From: Solirubrobacteraceae bacterium
GTDB lineage: Bacteria; Actinomycetota; Thermoleophilia; Solirubrobacterales; Solirubrobacteraceae
DNA length: 64,000 nucleotides
Direction of reading: 5' to 3'
Assembly (NCBI GenBank): GCA_016462625.1
Contig: JAEMSV010000001.1
Coordinates: forward strand, 1-64,000
The position numbers were made by a program, and so were the translations under genes. Of the stretch, positions 24,728-33,732 are shown in pieces. The stretch's first letter is position 1; the number at the start of each line of letters is the position of its first letter. The notes below the pieces were generated by a model. The model saw nothing but the letters and a program-made list of their open reading frames with translations. It was not told where the DNA came from and did not search any database.

Positions 24728-25896
24728 GGGGCGGGGGTCGACAACGCCACGTCTGCCCAGTCGATCTCGGCTTCCAGCCGGGCCAGTACCGACAGCAGCT
24801 GGCTGACGCTCCGGGCCAGCCACGCGTCGTCCGGCGTGACCGCCGTCTCGGGGACGAGGCGAAGGAGCGCCCCCGCGTGCGCGTCGCTGCGCACGCCCAT
24901 CCCGGCCAGCGCCGCCGCGTCGAGGACCGCGGGCCCATCCACGATCGGGCCGGCGATCGCGCGCAGCCCGCCGAACACGCTCCGGGCGGCGTCGGCAGAG
25001 ACCATGCCCGACCGCTCCGCGGCGGCCGCGAGCGTGTCGGCGTCGTCATCACGCAGCGCCGTCAGCGAGGACAGCGCGACCGCCACCCGCTCCGGTGAGA
25101 CCGGCCGCGCGAGCCCGGCACCCAGCAGCCCGACCCGTCCGTCGCGCAGCGCGACGACGTGCCCGGGGCGCGGGTCGACGAGCACGAGCCCGGCATCGCG
25201 CGAGGCCGTCACGTGCGCCTGGACGAGCGCGGTCGCTGCGGTCGCCGGGCCGTCGAAGGCGCCCCCTTCGGCCAGCGTCTTCCCGTCGAGCAGGTCGGTG
25301 ACGAGCACGCCCGATGCGGCGAGCTCGGTGTGTGGACGCGGGACGACGACACCCTCGATGTGCCGGATGGCGCGGGCGGCGCGGCGCTGGGTCGTCGCCT
25401 CGTGCTCGAGGTCGATCTCGTCCGCGGTCTGCTCGCGCATGTCGCGCAGCAGTGCGCCGACATCGGCGGCGGGAAGCGCTGCGCGCAGCGGGACCGCGAG
25501 GGTCTCCAGCAGGGAGAGGTCCGCGCGCACCGCGCGGTCCAGCCCAGGGCGGCGGATCTTGATCGCTACCGGCGTCCCGTCGAGCTCGCCACGGTGGACC
25601 TGCGCCGCGGCGCGCACCGCGATCGGCGCCGGGTCGAACTCGTCGAGCACCTTGCCCGGCGCGCGGCCCCACGCGTCCTTCAGCGCCTTCTCGATCGTCT
25701 TGGCGTCGAGCGGCTCGGGCTCGGGCAGATCGGCGAACAGCCGCTCGACGATCGGGCGCAGGTCGCGCGGGACGGCGTCGAGATCGACGAGCGCGGCCGA
25801 GCGCATCAGCGCGACGCGCCCGCTCGGTGCCTGCCGCGCGAGCTTCAGCCCGGTGTCGGCGAGGGCTTGGAGGGCGGGCGGGAGCTCGGTCGGCAC
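24724..25896 (-). CDS. Degenerate ABC1/UbiB-family kinase-like protein
   Basis: 390 residues. ABC1 fold recognisable from PIAVRAAAQVHRG (91-103, the Ala-rich loop), VAIKIRRPGL with K113, and TADEIDLEHEA (158-167). The catalytic region reads LVLVDPRPGHVVALRDGRVGLLGAG: D241 is kept, but the Asn of the usual DPHPGN is H246 and the DFG triplet is GAG (259-261), so two metal ligands are lost. The N-terminal KxGQ motif typical of UbiB/ADCK is also not visible. It may be a non-catalytic binding protein. No ubiquinone or menaquinone genes nearby. Confidence 0.78.
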   Translation of the reverse strand: MPTELPPALQALADTGLKLARQAPSGRVALMRSAALVDLDAVPRDLRPIVERLFADLPEPEPLDAKTIEKALKDAWGRAPGKVLDEFDPAPIAVRAAAQVHRGELDGTPVAIKIRRPGLDRAVRADLSLLETLAVPLRAALPAADVGALLRDMREQTADEIDLEHEATTQRRAARAIRHIEGVVVPRPHTELAASGVLVTDLLDGKTLAEGGAFDGPATAATALVQAHVTASRDAGLVLVDPRPGHVVALRDGRVGLLGAGLARPVSPERVAVALSSLTALRDDDADTLAAAAERSGMVSADAARSVFGGLRAIAGPIVDGPAVLDAAALAGMGVRSDAHAGALLRLVPETAVTPDDAWLARSVSQLLSVLARLEAEIDWADVALSTPAP

Positions 25897-25921
25897 GCCC
25901 GCACCGTATCCGCAGCGCGCC

Positions 25922-27121
25922 TCAGGCGGCCTGGACGGCGACCTCGCCGGCGACCTCGTGCCGCGGCGGGATCCGCTTGCCCCACTTCGCGCGGACCGCG
26001 AAGTCGAGGAGCCGGTCGGAGTAGTCGTCGAACTCCGGCGGCGCGATGCCGTGGCGGCGCAGTGCCGCCTGGGTCGAGCGGGCGTCGTACTCGGTCTCGA
26101 CGGCGAAGTACGGGAAGAACGGCTTGCTGCGCGCGATGACGGACCGCGCCTTCGCGCCGCCGAGCAGCCCCATCGCCGGCGCCGCGAGCAGGCGGAAGGC
26201 GGTCGGATGGACGATCGTCGGCGTGCCCTTCTCGAAGTAGCGCACGGCGGTCTCGCGGATCTCGCGCATCGTCGGCGCGTACTCGCCGGCGACGAGCATG
26301 TGCGCCGACACGGCGTGCTTCAGGGGCTCGCCCATCAGCGCCCAGATGCCGTCGGCGACGTAGTCCACCGGCACCACGTCGATGATCCCGTCGAGGCGCC
26401 CGGGCAGCACCGTGTACTGGCCCGCCGCGTAGCTGCGGTACGGGGCGTAGAGGACGTTGAAGCTCGTCGTCCAGCCGGTCTCGCGCTCGCCGACGACGAT
26501 CGACGGGCGGAAGATCTGCACGCGCAGCTCATCGCTCGCGGCCTGGCGGACCAGCACCTCGGCCTCGTTCTTCGACCGCTCGTAGCCGTTGCGGAACTGC
26601 TGGCCGGTCTCCAGGTCGTCGGGGCCGAACGCGCCGCGGTGGCGGCCCGCGACGTACGCGGTCGACACATAGGCGAACCGGTCGAGCCCGGACTCGGTGC
26701 GGGCGCACCGGCGGGCCAGTTCGACCATCCGCCGCGTGCCGTCGACGTTGATCTGGCGCGACTCGTCGAGCGGCAACACGAACGAGATCGATGCCGCGCA
26801 ATGCAGGATCGTCGTGACGCGATCGGCGAGTAGGGCGTGGGTGTCGCCGTCGAGGTCGAGCGCCGGCGACTCGAGGTCAGCCGCGATCGCCGTCAGACGA
26901 TGCTCGGGGATCGGTCCGGTGAGGATCATCCCGAGGGACTTGCGCAGCCGCTCGCGCGCTGCCACGTCGTCATCCGCACGAATGAGGGCGACGACGTGGC
27001 GGTCGCTCTGATCGAGCACGCGCGCCAGGATCTGCATCCCCAGGAACCCGGTCGCACCGGTCAGCAGGAGGGCTCCGTCGGGGATGTCGGCGCGGTCAGA
27101 CAGGCCTCCAGCATGGGGCAC
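25922..27121 (-). CDS. Thioester-reductase/fatty-acyl-reductase-like extended SDR
   Basis: 399 residues from GTG 27121; a TTG at 27175 would add 18 residues. NAD(P)-binding GATGFLG near the N-terminus, SISFVLPLDE and a YERSK catalytic motif (GYERSKNEAE), then IFRPSIVVGE, all as in NAD_binding_4 (male-sterility) domains of fatty-acyl-CoA reductases and carboxylic-acid reductases. No acyl-carrier or adenylation domain is attached. Probably reduces an acyl thioester or a related lipid. It stands alone, 25 bases downstream of the ABC1-like gene. Confidence 0.83.
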   Translation of the reverse strand: MPHAGGLSDRADIPDGALLLTGATGFLGMQILARVLDQSDRHVVALIRADDDVAARERLRKSLGMILTGPIPEHRLTAIAADLESPALDLDGDTHALLADRVTTILHCAASISFVLPLDESRQINVDGTRRMVELARRCARTESGLDRFAYVSTAYVAGRHRGAFGPDDLETGQQFRNGYERSKNEAEVLVRQAASDELRVQIFRPSIVVGERETGWTTSFNVLYAPYRSYAAGQYTVLPGRLDGIIDVVPVDYVADGIWALMGEPLKHAVSAHMLVAGEYAPTMREIRETAVRYFEKGTPTIVHPTAFRLLAAPAMGLLGGAKARSVIARSKPFFPYFAVETEYDARSTQAALRRHGIAPPEFDDYSDRLLDFAVRAKWGKRIPPRHEVAGEVAVQAA

Positions 27122-27208
27122 CGCGCCCCGCTTTGATAGAGCGGGAACGCGCCAGTTCCATTGACGGTGCGTCAAGCTCGAAAACCTCCAACCGGTGGTC
27201 CATAGCCG

Positions 27209-27943
27209 TCAGGAAGTCTCAGTGCTACCCACTGCGGGTGGCACGTACGAGCCGTCCTGCTGGGTCTCGCCCTCCTGGCGCGGAGGCGGCATGCCGGGGC
27301 CGCCGTGCGGCCCGCCGGGGCCGCGGCGACCCATGGGCCCTTCACCGAGATGGTCGATCCGCTCGTCGAGGCGCTTGGCGATCTCGTCGCGCTGCGCGTC
27401 GGTCAGCTTTCCGGCCTTGACCTGCGCGTCGAGTCGCGCGACTGCGACCTTCTTCACGGCGGCCTTCACGTCGTCGAGATCCTTGCTCTGGGCCTTCGCG
27501 ATCTCGGCGATGGTCTTGCCCGCCTCGAACTGCTTGCGCAGCTCGGCCTCACTGAGGCCGAGCGCCTTGGCGAGGTCGGCGCCCATTTCGCGCGGACCGC
27601 CGCCGTCCATCCCGCGGAAGCCGTGGCCTCCGCCGGGGCCGCCACGACCGCCCGGACCCCCGAGGACGAGTCCGCTGGCCTCCATGCGCTTCTTGATCTC
27701 GTCGGCCTGATCCTTGGTGAGCTTGCCGTCGGCGACGAGCTTGTCGATCTCCGCGGTGCGGCCGGCCTTCAGTGCGTCACGCAGCTGCTCGGGCGTGACG
27801 TCGAGCTTCTTGGCCGCGGTGTCGAGGATGGTCTGCTCGTGCTCCTTGGCGTCGTCGCTCTGCGTGGCGGCGATGGCGCCGCCCGTGCCGGCGGCCAGCG
27901 CGACCAGCGCGCCGCCGACGATGGCGATCCGTCGGGTTCTCAT
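27209..27943 (-). CDS. Exported Gly-rich helical-repeat protein
   Basis: 244 residues, strong Shine-Dalgarno AGGAGGAG before ATG 27943. Signal peptide 1-25 (ending GAIAATQ). The mature part has two similar helical units, each with LDVTPEQLRDALKAG- or LGLSEAELRKQFEAG-type hairpins followed by a VADGKLTKDQADEI or VKAGKLTDAQRDEI helix. They are separated by a Gly-rich stretch (about 132-150) and closed by a Gly/Pro-rich tail. The helix-turn units look like DUF2680/YckD-type proteins. Function unknown. Confidence 0.78.
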   Translation of the reverse strand: MRTRRIAIVGGALVALAAGTGGAIAATQSDDAKEHEQTILDTAAKKLDVTPEQLRDALKAGRTAEIDKLVADGKLTKDQADEIKKRMEASGLVLGGPGGRGGPGGGHGFRGMDGGGPREMGADLAKALGLSEAELRKQFEAGKTIAEIAKAQSKDLDDVKAAVKKVAVARLDAQVKAGKLTDAQRDEIAKRLDERIDHLGEGPMGRRGPGGPHGGPGMPPPRQEGETQQDGSYVPPAVGSTETS

Positions 27944-28106
27944 GGGTTCTCCTCCTGTGGGGTCGCCGCAGGCTCCCGCGGGGACCTGGCAAGGATGCAG
28001 GGCGAACCTGGGAGAACCCCGAGAGTGGGTATGACACCGTGTCGAAACCGGCTTCCGGTGTCTTGTACTGACGGTCTGTCTAGAACGGGGCGCCGCGCCC
28101 ATAAGT

Positions 28107-28144
28107 TCCCGGGCGTTCAACCCGGGACGGCACGACGCCGTCCC
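28107..28144 (+). promoter_or_regulatory. Two overlapping alternative hairpins in a 5' leader
   Basis: TCCCGGG-N7-CCCGGGA (28107-28127) and GGGACGG-N7-CCGTCCC (28124-28144) are both perfect and share bases 28124-28127, so only one can form at a time. They sit 17 bases upstream of the TTG start of the large esterase gene. Could be an RNA switch, or two DNA operators; the sequence does not match a riboswitch class I can recognise. Confidence 0.35.
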
Positions 28145-28161
28145 CGCTGAAAGGTCTCCCG

Positions 28162-30603
28162 TTGATTCCCACTCGCTCTGAGGAGGGAACGACGACGCTT
28201 GCCCGTGGCAGCCGTCGACGTTCCCGACTGATCCGTGCCCTCACGGCCGCGCTCGCACTCACCGCGGTCGCCGCGCCGTCGGCGCTCGCCGACGATGCGG
28301 GCGTGCCCGACCCCCTGAAGGAAGGGCCCCGGACCGTCAAGAAGGTCGAGTACGAGGCCGGCACCCTGCTGCTGAACCTCCCGACCGCCGGCGCCACAGT
28401 CTCCGTGCCGATGCGCGGCTCGATCCACTACCCGACCGGCCCCGGCCTCTCGAAGATCATCGTCTTCGTCCACGGCCGCCACGGCATCTGCGTCGGCTCG
28501 CTCCCCTCCGGGACACTGACCTGTCCCGACGAGGACGCGCCCGACGGCACGCCGGTCACCACGGACATCCGCAGCTACGGCGGCTACGACTACATGGCGG
28601 ACAACCTCGCCAGCCACGGCTACCTCGTCATGAGCATCGAGGCCAACGTCACCAACTTCGACAACGGCTACTCCGACGCTGGCGCCAACGCGCGGTCGCA
28701 GATCATCCAGGGCTCGCTGAACCTGCTGTTCCGCTGGAACAACGGCAAGGGCCCGATCGTCGTGGGCCAGGACGACCACACGATCGGCACCAAGCTCGTC
28801 GGCAAGGCGAACTTCGCCGAGGGCATCGGCCTCATGGGCCACTCGCGCGGCGGTGACGCGGTCACCGACTACATCACCTACAACGCCGGGCTCAGCAGCG
28901 GCAGCCGCTACCCGATGAGCGGCGTGCTCGCCCTCGCGCCGACGAACTACACGGCGAACAAGACCCCGGTGGGGACGAACTACGCGGTGCTCCTCCCGGC
29001 GTGTGACGGCGACGTCTCCACGCTGCAGGGCGCGCGGCTGTACGAGAACTCGAAGTACGCGGGAGGCAACGCGAACTTCGCGAAGGTCCAGTTCTACGTC
29101 GAGGGGACGAACCACAACTTCTTCAACACGACGTGGACCGGCGACGACAACTCGAACGCCACCGACGCCGCGTGCAGCCGCCAGCAGACGGCGACCACGA
29201 AGCGCCTCACGCCAGCCGATCAGCGCCGGGTGGGCCAGGGCATCATGAACTCCTTCCTGCGCCGCTACGTTGGCAACGAGAAGGCGTTCGACCCGATGAT
29301 GACCGGCGAGGTCACGCTGCCCGAGACGGCCAAGGCCCTCGAGAGCGGCGTGGACCTCGCGGACGAGGTCAAGACCTCGTACGTCGGTCCCGTCACGCAG
29401 CGCCTGGACGTCCTGCGCCCGACGCCGTCGGTGGATCCGCTTCCGGACCCGCTCCCGGCGATGGACCCGGACGCCCTGACGAAGACCGCCCAGGGCGGCC
29501 CGCTGACGGCGACCGGCCTGAAGCTGTTCAACGTCTGCCGTCCGGCGGCCGCGAACGGCCGTGGCCTGCCGTCGCTGATCAGCGCCTACCCGACGTGTCC
29601 GGCGGACGGCCGCAACCGCGCGGTCGGCACGCAGTTCACGGTCGCGTGGGATGCGCCCTCGTCGATTTCGGCCGCGCTCGGTGCGGACGGCGCGACGAAG
29701 GACGTCTCGAAGTTCGGCGCGCTCGACCTGCGGATGGCGTTCATCCGTGAGGACGCGCTGGTGAGCCCGGCCGTCCCGGCCACGTCGACGACGCCTGCGA
29801 TTCCGGCGGTCAACCTGAATCCGACGCCCGACGGCTACACGCCGAGCAGCGCGAAGCAGGACTTCGACGTGACGCTCGTCGACGCCAACGGCAACAAGGC
29901 GACGACGAACGCGGCGAAGTGGGGCAAGGCCGTGCAGTCCTCGATCGGCACGCGCATCCCGCACAACCAGCTCAACGGGCTACGCATCCCGATGGAGGCG
30001 TTCACGGGCGTCGACTTGACGAAGATCACGTCGGTGGAGTTCGGGTTCGGCGGTCGCACGGCGACCGGCGCGATCCAGCTCGCGGACGTGATGTTCCAGG
30101 AGTCGGCCAAGCCGGCCGCTCCGGTCGTCGACACGCCGGCCGCGCCGGTTCCGCCGTCGCCGGAGCCGACGCTGGTCAGCGTTCCGGCGCCCGTCCCGGC
30201 CGCGGGTTCGACCGCGACCTGCGCGGCCGACACGTTCAAGCCGACGACGACCGTCACGGGCCTCTCGCTCACGCGGACGTCGATCTCGGTGAAGGGCATC
30301 TCGGCCGACAAGGGCTGCCCGGAGGGCAAGGGCGTCGACGCCGGTGGCGTGAAGCGCACCGTCGTCGAGATCTCGCGCTCGGCCGGTAAGGGCCTGTGCC
30401 AGTTCGTCGGCACGAGCGGCAAGCTGCGGACGAAGTCCGCGTGCGACATCCCGTTCGGGCTGTACGCCAAGAAGGCGACCGAGTGGTCGCTGTCGATCAA
30501 GAAGGCGAAGCTGCCGAAGGGCACGTACTCGGTGCGTGTCAAGACGTTCGACAAGGCCGGCAACCTCACGACCCTGAAGGTCAAGAAGGTCTCGGTCGCG
30601 TAG
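28162..30603 (+). CDS. Large secreted alpha/beta-hydrolase (esterase/lipase-like)
   Basis: 813 residues. The only usable in-frame start upstream of the signal peptide is TTG 28162. Basic stretch and signal peptide to about residue 43 (ending SALADD). Hydrolase domain about 60-400: VFVHGRHGIC loop and nucleophile S228 in MGHSRGGD, with histidine candidates in EGTNHNFFNTTW. Next comes a jelly-roll-like region (about 470-660, with LRIPMEAFTGVDLTKITSVEFGFGG), a Pro/Val-rich linker, and a C-terminal Ig-like domain ending TFDKAGNLTTLKVKKVSV. Likely an extracellular esterase with binding modules; substrate unknown. A strong hairpin follows the stop. Confidence 0.8.
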   Translation: MIPTRSEEGTTTLARGSRRRSRLIRALTAALALTAVAAPSALADDAGVPDPLKEGPRTVKKVEYEAGTLLLNLPTAGATVSVPMRGSIHYPTGPGLSKIIVFVHGRHGICVGSLPSGTLTCPDEDAPDGTPVTTDIRSYGGYDYMADNLASHGYLVMSIEANVTNFDNGYSDAGANARSQIIQGSLNLLFRWNNGKGPIVVGQDDHTIGTKLVGKANFAEGIGLMGHSRGGDAVTDYITYNAGLSSGSRYPMSGVLALAPTNYTANKTPVGTNYAVLLPACDGDVSTLQGARLYENSKYAGGNANFAKVQFYVEGTNHNFFNTTWTGDDNSNATDAACSRQQTATTKRLTPADQRRVGQGIMNSFLRRYVGNEKAFDPMMTGEVTLPETAKALESGVDLADEVKTSYVGPVTQRLDVLRPTPSVDPLPDPLPAMDPDALTKTAQGGPLTATGLKLFNVCRPAAANGRGLPSLISAYPTCPADGRNRAVGTQFTVAWDAPSSISAALGADGATKDVSKFGALDLRMAFIREDALVSPAVPATSTTPAIPAVNLNPTPDGYTPSSAKQDFDVTLVDANGNKATTNAAKWGKAVQSSIGTRIPHNQLNGLRIPMEAFTGVDLTKITSVEFGFGGRTATGAIQLADVMFQESAKPAAPVVDTPAAPVPPSPEPTLVSVPAPVPAAGSTATCAADTFKPTTTVTGLSLTRTSISVKGISADKGCPEGKGVDAGGVKRTVVEISRSAGKGLCQFVGTSGKLRTKSACDIPFGLYAKKATEWSLSIKKAKLPKGTYSVRVKTFDKAGNLTTLKVKKVSVA

Positions 30604-30621
30604 CTGGAGGGACGTCTCAGG

Positions 30622-30650
30622 GGGGCGGTGCCGGAACGCGGTGCCGCCCC
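30622..30650 (+). terminator. Probable intrinsic terminator after the secreted esterase gene
   Basis: Stem GGGGCGGTGCC / GGTGCCGCCCC (11 pairs with two G-U) around the loop GGAACGC, starting 19 bases after the stop codon. The following bases TCTGTGGTTG are only mildly T-rich, as is common at this GC content. Confidence 0.6.
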
Positions 30651-30669
30651 TCTGTGGTTGGATCGGGCC

Positions 30670-31044
30670 ATGGCTGTGAACCCGCGTGGATCCGATCTCA
30701 AGCAACTGTTGGCCGAGGAGACCGACCCGCCGTCGCCCTGCGTGATGCTCAACCTCCTGAAGTTCAAGGAGGGCGGCCGGGCTTCGTACGAGGAGTACGT
30801 CAGCAAGTTCCCGCCGTTCGCTGAGCGCTACGGCGCGAGCGTGATCTACGTGGGTGACTGCTCGACACCGCTCGCCGTGCCGGACGCGGGGTTCGACTGG
30901 GACGTCCTGCTCGTCGTGCAGTACCCGAACCGCCAGGCGTTCACCGACATGGTCGCCGACCCGGAGTACCAGCAGATCACCGGCCTGCGCACCGCAGCGC
31001 TGGACGCTGCGGTGCTGCAGGCGACGATCCCGTGGGCGGCCTGA
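30670..31044 (+). CDS. DUF1330-like small protein
   Basis: 124 residues, dimeric alpha/beta-barrel (ferredoxin-like) fold. VMLNLLKFKEGGRASYEEYVSKF, DWDVLLVVQYPNRQAFTDMVADPEYQQI are characteristic of DUF1330 and related EthD-like proteins, whose functions are mostly unknown. ATG 30670 chosen; earlier frame is terminator sequence. Convergent with the secreted protein at 31046. Confidence 0.85.
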   Translation: MAVNPRGSDLKQLLAEETDPPSPCVMLNLLKFKEGGRASYEEYVSKFPPFAERYGASVIYVGDCSTPLAVPDAGFDWDVLLVVQYPNRQAFTDMVADPEYQQITGLRTAALDAAVLQATIPWAA

Positions 31045-31045
31045 G

Positions 31046-31561
31046 CTAGGCCTGCTTCAGCCGCTTCGCGGCGTACTGGATCTGCTTCTTCGCGCGCGGC
31101 GCGCCCTGGGCGTCCCACGAGCGGCAGTGGTAGCCCGCGCTGTCGCAGACGAAGCCGAGGTGGACCGGCTTGCCCTCGGCGGTGCCGGTGCTCCGCAGCA
31201 GCCACGTGCCGTCAGCGCGGCGGCTCGTCTCGGCGGTGATGTCGATCCCGCGGGACTCCGAGATCGTGCGGCGGACGGCGCGGTCGCCGCCGGCCTCCTT
31301 GATCGCGGCGACCCCGGCCTGCGGATCGCCGACGAACTGCAGGCACGGCTTGTCCTCGTCGGTCGGGCCGGTGCCCGCCCAGTCGCAGGCGTGCTCGGCG
31401 ACGGGGGCGCCGCCGCCGTCGAGGATCGTCACCGTCACGCTGACCGGCGGCGAGTCGGTGATCGGCACGGGCGCCGCGGTCGGGACCGGCGGCGCGGCCT
31501 GGGCGGCGGCGGGCACCACGAGCAGCGCGGCGGCGAGAAGGATGGGTCGGATGGTTCGCAT
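31046..31561 (-). CDS. Small secreted protein, cysteine-paired
   Basis: 171 residues, RBS GGAGA before ATG 31561. Signal peptide 1-21 (ending AQAAPP). The mature part opens with a strand-rich VSVTVTILDGGGAP and holds four cysteines (HACDWAG, KPCLQF, FVCDS, YHCRSWD), probably two disulfides. The first half slightly recalls subtilisin-inhibitor-like folds (CDWAGTGPTDEDKPCLQFVGDPQAG), but the usual reactive-site pattern is not clear. Function unknown. Confidence 0.72.
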   Translation of the reverse strand: MRTIRPILLAAALLVVPAAAQAAPPVPTAAPVPITDSPPVSVTVTILDGGGAPVAEHACDWAGTGPTDEDKPCLQFVGDPQAGVAAIKEAGGDRAVRRTISESRGIDITAETSRRADGTWLLRSTGTAEGKPVHLGFVCDSAGYHCRSWDAQGAPRAKKQIQYAAKRLKQA

Positions 31562-31635
31562 CGGGTCTCCTGGATGGATGGAGGGACACCGTTTGGTCGA
31601 TGCGCGGCCCGTCACGGTGACGCACCATCGAACGT

Positions 31636-32901
31636 ATGCAGAAGAAGCGTCACCACTCCCCTCCGTCTGCGTCTGAATCACCGATGAAGCCGCCCCAGCC
31701 CTCCGATCGCGCGCTCGCGCTGCGCACGCGTGACGGCGACGACCGCGCGTTCACCACGCTGGTCGGCCGCCACCGCGCCACCCTCGTCCGCTACGTGGCG
31801 CGCCGTTCCCGCCCCGACCTCGCCGAGGACGCCGTGCAGGAGGCCCTCGCCGCCGCCCACGCCGCGTTGCTCGACGGCCGCGTTCCCACCGACGTGCGCG
31901 CGTGGCTGCATACGATCGCGTGGCGCCGCGCGCTCGATCTCCTGCGCTGCGAGCGTGACGGTGCGCCCTTGGATCCCGACGTCGTCGTGAGCGCGGCGAG
32001 TGGACCCCAGGACACCGTGCTGCGCCGGGCGGAGCTCGACCAGGTGCTCGCCGTGTGGGGCGACCTGCCCGACCGCCAGCGCACCGCGCTGGTGCTCAGC
32101 GTCCTCGAGGGCCGGACGATCACGGAGATCGCCGACGCGCTCGACGTCAACGCGGCGGCCGCGAAGGCGCTCGTCTCGCGCGGGCGCCGCGCGCTGTCGG
32201 AGCGACTGCACGATGCCGACACCGGGTGTGAGGACGTGCGGGGCCAGCTGCTCGTCGCCGCGCAGCGTGGGGTGCGGCTGTCGGGCTTCGCGACCCGCCA
32301 CGTGCGCGGTTGTCGGGAATGCGCGCAACTGCACCGCGAGATGCGCCGGCGCCGCCGTGCGGCCGCGCTCGCGCTGATCCCGGTGACCTTCCGTGACCGC
32401 GTCCGCGATCTCGTGGCGCTGCTGCACCCGAGCATCGAGCCGCAGGTCGGCAGCGTGGCGAAGCTGTGCGCGGTCGCGTGTGCCGGGACGATCGCGGCGC
32501 CGGGCGCGGCGGTGGTGGCGACCGCGCCGGTCCTGCCTGTGCCGAAGACCGACCACGTGGCGAAGCCGAAGCCGAAGCAGACCCCCCGTTCCGTCGAACG
32601 GCGGTCTGGTGTCGTCATAGCGACACAGGAACGCCGTTCGGCGGTGGCGGTGGTGGTGGCGACGCCCGCGGCGCCTCCTGCCACCAAGCCGGCCGTGAAG
32701 CCGCGGACGACCGTGGTCGCCGCCACCGCACCCGAGCGCGAGTACGTCGCGCAGGTGCGCGAGCGGCCGTATCCGCGACCGGTCCCGCCGACGGTCAGCT
32801 CGACGCCGACGATCGTGGCCGCCACCGCGACCGGAGGCCCGCCGCCCGTCAAGACGACGAGCGGGGGCACGGACGTGCTGAAGGCGGCCCCGACCGAGTA
32901 G
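31636..32901 (+). CDS. ECF sigma factor with zinc-finger, hydrophobic and Pro-rich C-terminal tail
   Basis: 421 residues (ATG 31684 would give 405). Sigma-70 region 2 at about 38-105 (FTTLVGRHRATLVRYVARRS...AWLHTIAWRRALDLLR) and region 4 at about 135-190 (LPDRQRTALVLSVLEGRTITEIADAL). An unusual extension follows: H222-x3-C226-x2-C229 (HVRGCREC), matching the zinc motif of anti-sigma factors; a basic stretch; a hydrophobic segment near 275-300 (LCAVACAGTIAAPGAAVVATA); and a 110-residue Lys/Pro/Val/Thr-rich tail. It looks like a sigma factor carrying its own anti-sigma-like domain, perhaps tethered to the membrane. Confidence 0.85.
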   Translation: MQKKRHHSPPSASESPMKPPQPSDRALALRTRDGDDRAFTTLVGRHRATLVRYVARRSRPDLAEDAVQEALAAAHAALLDGRVPTDVRAWLHTIAWRRALDLLRCERDGAPLDPDVVVSAASGPQDTVLRRAELDQVLAVWGDLPDRQRTALVLSVLEGRTITEIADALDVNAAAAKALVSRGRRALSERLHDADTGCEDVRGQLLVAAQRGVRLSGFATRHVRGCRECAQLHREMRRRRRAAALALIPVTFRDRVRDLVALLHPSIEPQVGSVAKLCAVACAGTIAAPGAAVVATAPVLPVPKTDHVAKPKPKQTPRSVERRSGVVIATQERRSAVAVVVATPAAPPATKPAVKPRTTVVAATAPEREYVAQVRERPYPRPVPPTVSSTPTIVAATATGGPPPVKTTSGGTDVLKAAPTE

Positions 32902-32910
32902 CCCGTCGGG

Positions 32911-33591
32911 TCAGCGCTCCACGCCGCGGACGTCGGCGAGGCCCACGCGGTCCACGCGGCGGTGGAAACGCTCGCCGAGCTTGCCGCCGAGCACCGCCGC
33001 CACCAGGGACACCGCGAAGCCGCCGAGCAGTGCGACGATGCCGCCGGCCGTGAGCGTCCCCTCGTCGACCGGCACGCGCGGCAGGTTCAGCTGGTCGAGG
33101 ACGTTGTACTCGGAGCCGCCGATCAGCGCGAGCAGCGCGATGACGATCGCGGCGATGAAGCCCCACGCCCAGACCATCGCGCCCTGCCGGGCGCCGTCGA
33201 AGCGCGCCATGCGGCCGGCGACGTACCCGCCGAAGTAGTAGCCGATGGCCAGCACGACGAGGAGGCCGATGCCGCCGGCGAGCCCAATCGTCTCGGCGTC
33301 GCTGGTCACGTCGTCGCCGACCTCGTTCAGCGCGAGCGCGGCGCCGGTGGCGCCGAGGATGCCGGCGAGCAGTGCGACGATTCCAGCCGCGCTGAGCCAG
33401 CCCAGCAGCGTCGAGCCCCACGCGATGCCACCGAACTGGGCGCGTTCACGGGCGCGGATCTCCCCCATCGAGGTGCTCGCCGGGGGAGCCGAGACGAGGG
33501 TCGCGTCGGGGTCGTATGTGTCGCTTCGCTCCCGGACCGCCACGTTCTCGGCGGCGTGGGGATCTCGTGGATCACTGGATCGCGTACTCAT
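32911..33591 (-). CDS. Four-helix integral membrane protein
   Basis: 226 residues. Cytoplasmic charged N-terminus (about 1-55), then four hydrophobic segments: GSTLLGWLSAAGIVALLAGI, IGLAGGIGLLVVLAIGYYFGGY, GAMVWAWGFIAAIVIALLAL and GGIVALLGGFAVSLVAAVLGG. The GYYFGGYVAGRMARFDGARQG motif between helices 2 and 3 is typical of YrvL/TIGR-type small actinobacterial membrane proteins. Function unknown. Convergent with the ECF sigma gene. Confidence 0.78.
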   Translation of the reverse strand: MSTRSSDPRDPHAAENVAVRERSDTYDPDATLVSAPPASTSMGEIRARERAQFGGIAWGSTLLGWLSAAGIVALLAGILGATGAALALNEVGDDVTSDAETIGLAGGIGLLVVLAIGYYFGGYVAGRMARFDGARQGAMVWAWGFIAAIVIALLALIGGSEYNVLDQLNLPRVPVDEGTLTAGGIVALLGGFAVSLVAAVLGGKLGERFHRRVDRVGLADVRGVER

Positions 33592-33732
33592 GGCGGGCCT
33601 TCCTGAAAGCCTGGGGCGCTGCACATGCCCGCGCGGGCAGCTGGGCAACCGTCCACCGGCGCGCATGGCGCGCGAGCAGCGGAGGCACGGGGCGCATGGG
33701 TCGCTCCGGCGCCGCGGGGGTACCGCCAGGAC

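Noticed and set aside
28081..28161. Known riboswitch class in the esterase leader
   Set aside because: I compared it from memory with c-di-AMP, c-di-GMP and cobalamin motifs and saw no clear match, so only the hairpins are reported.
28117..29964. Minus-strand frame of 615 codons
   Set aside because: Antisense shadow of the secreted esterase, which has a signal peptide and GHSRGGD nucleophile.
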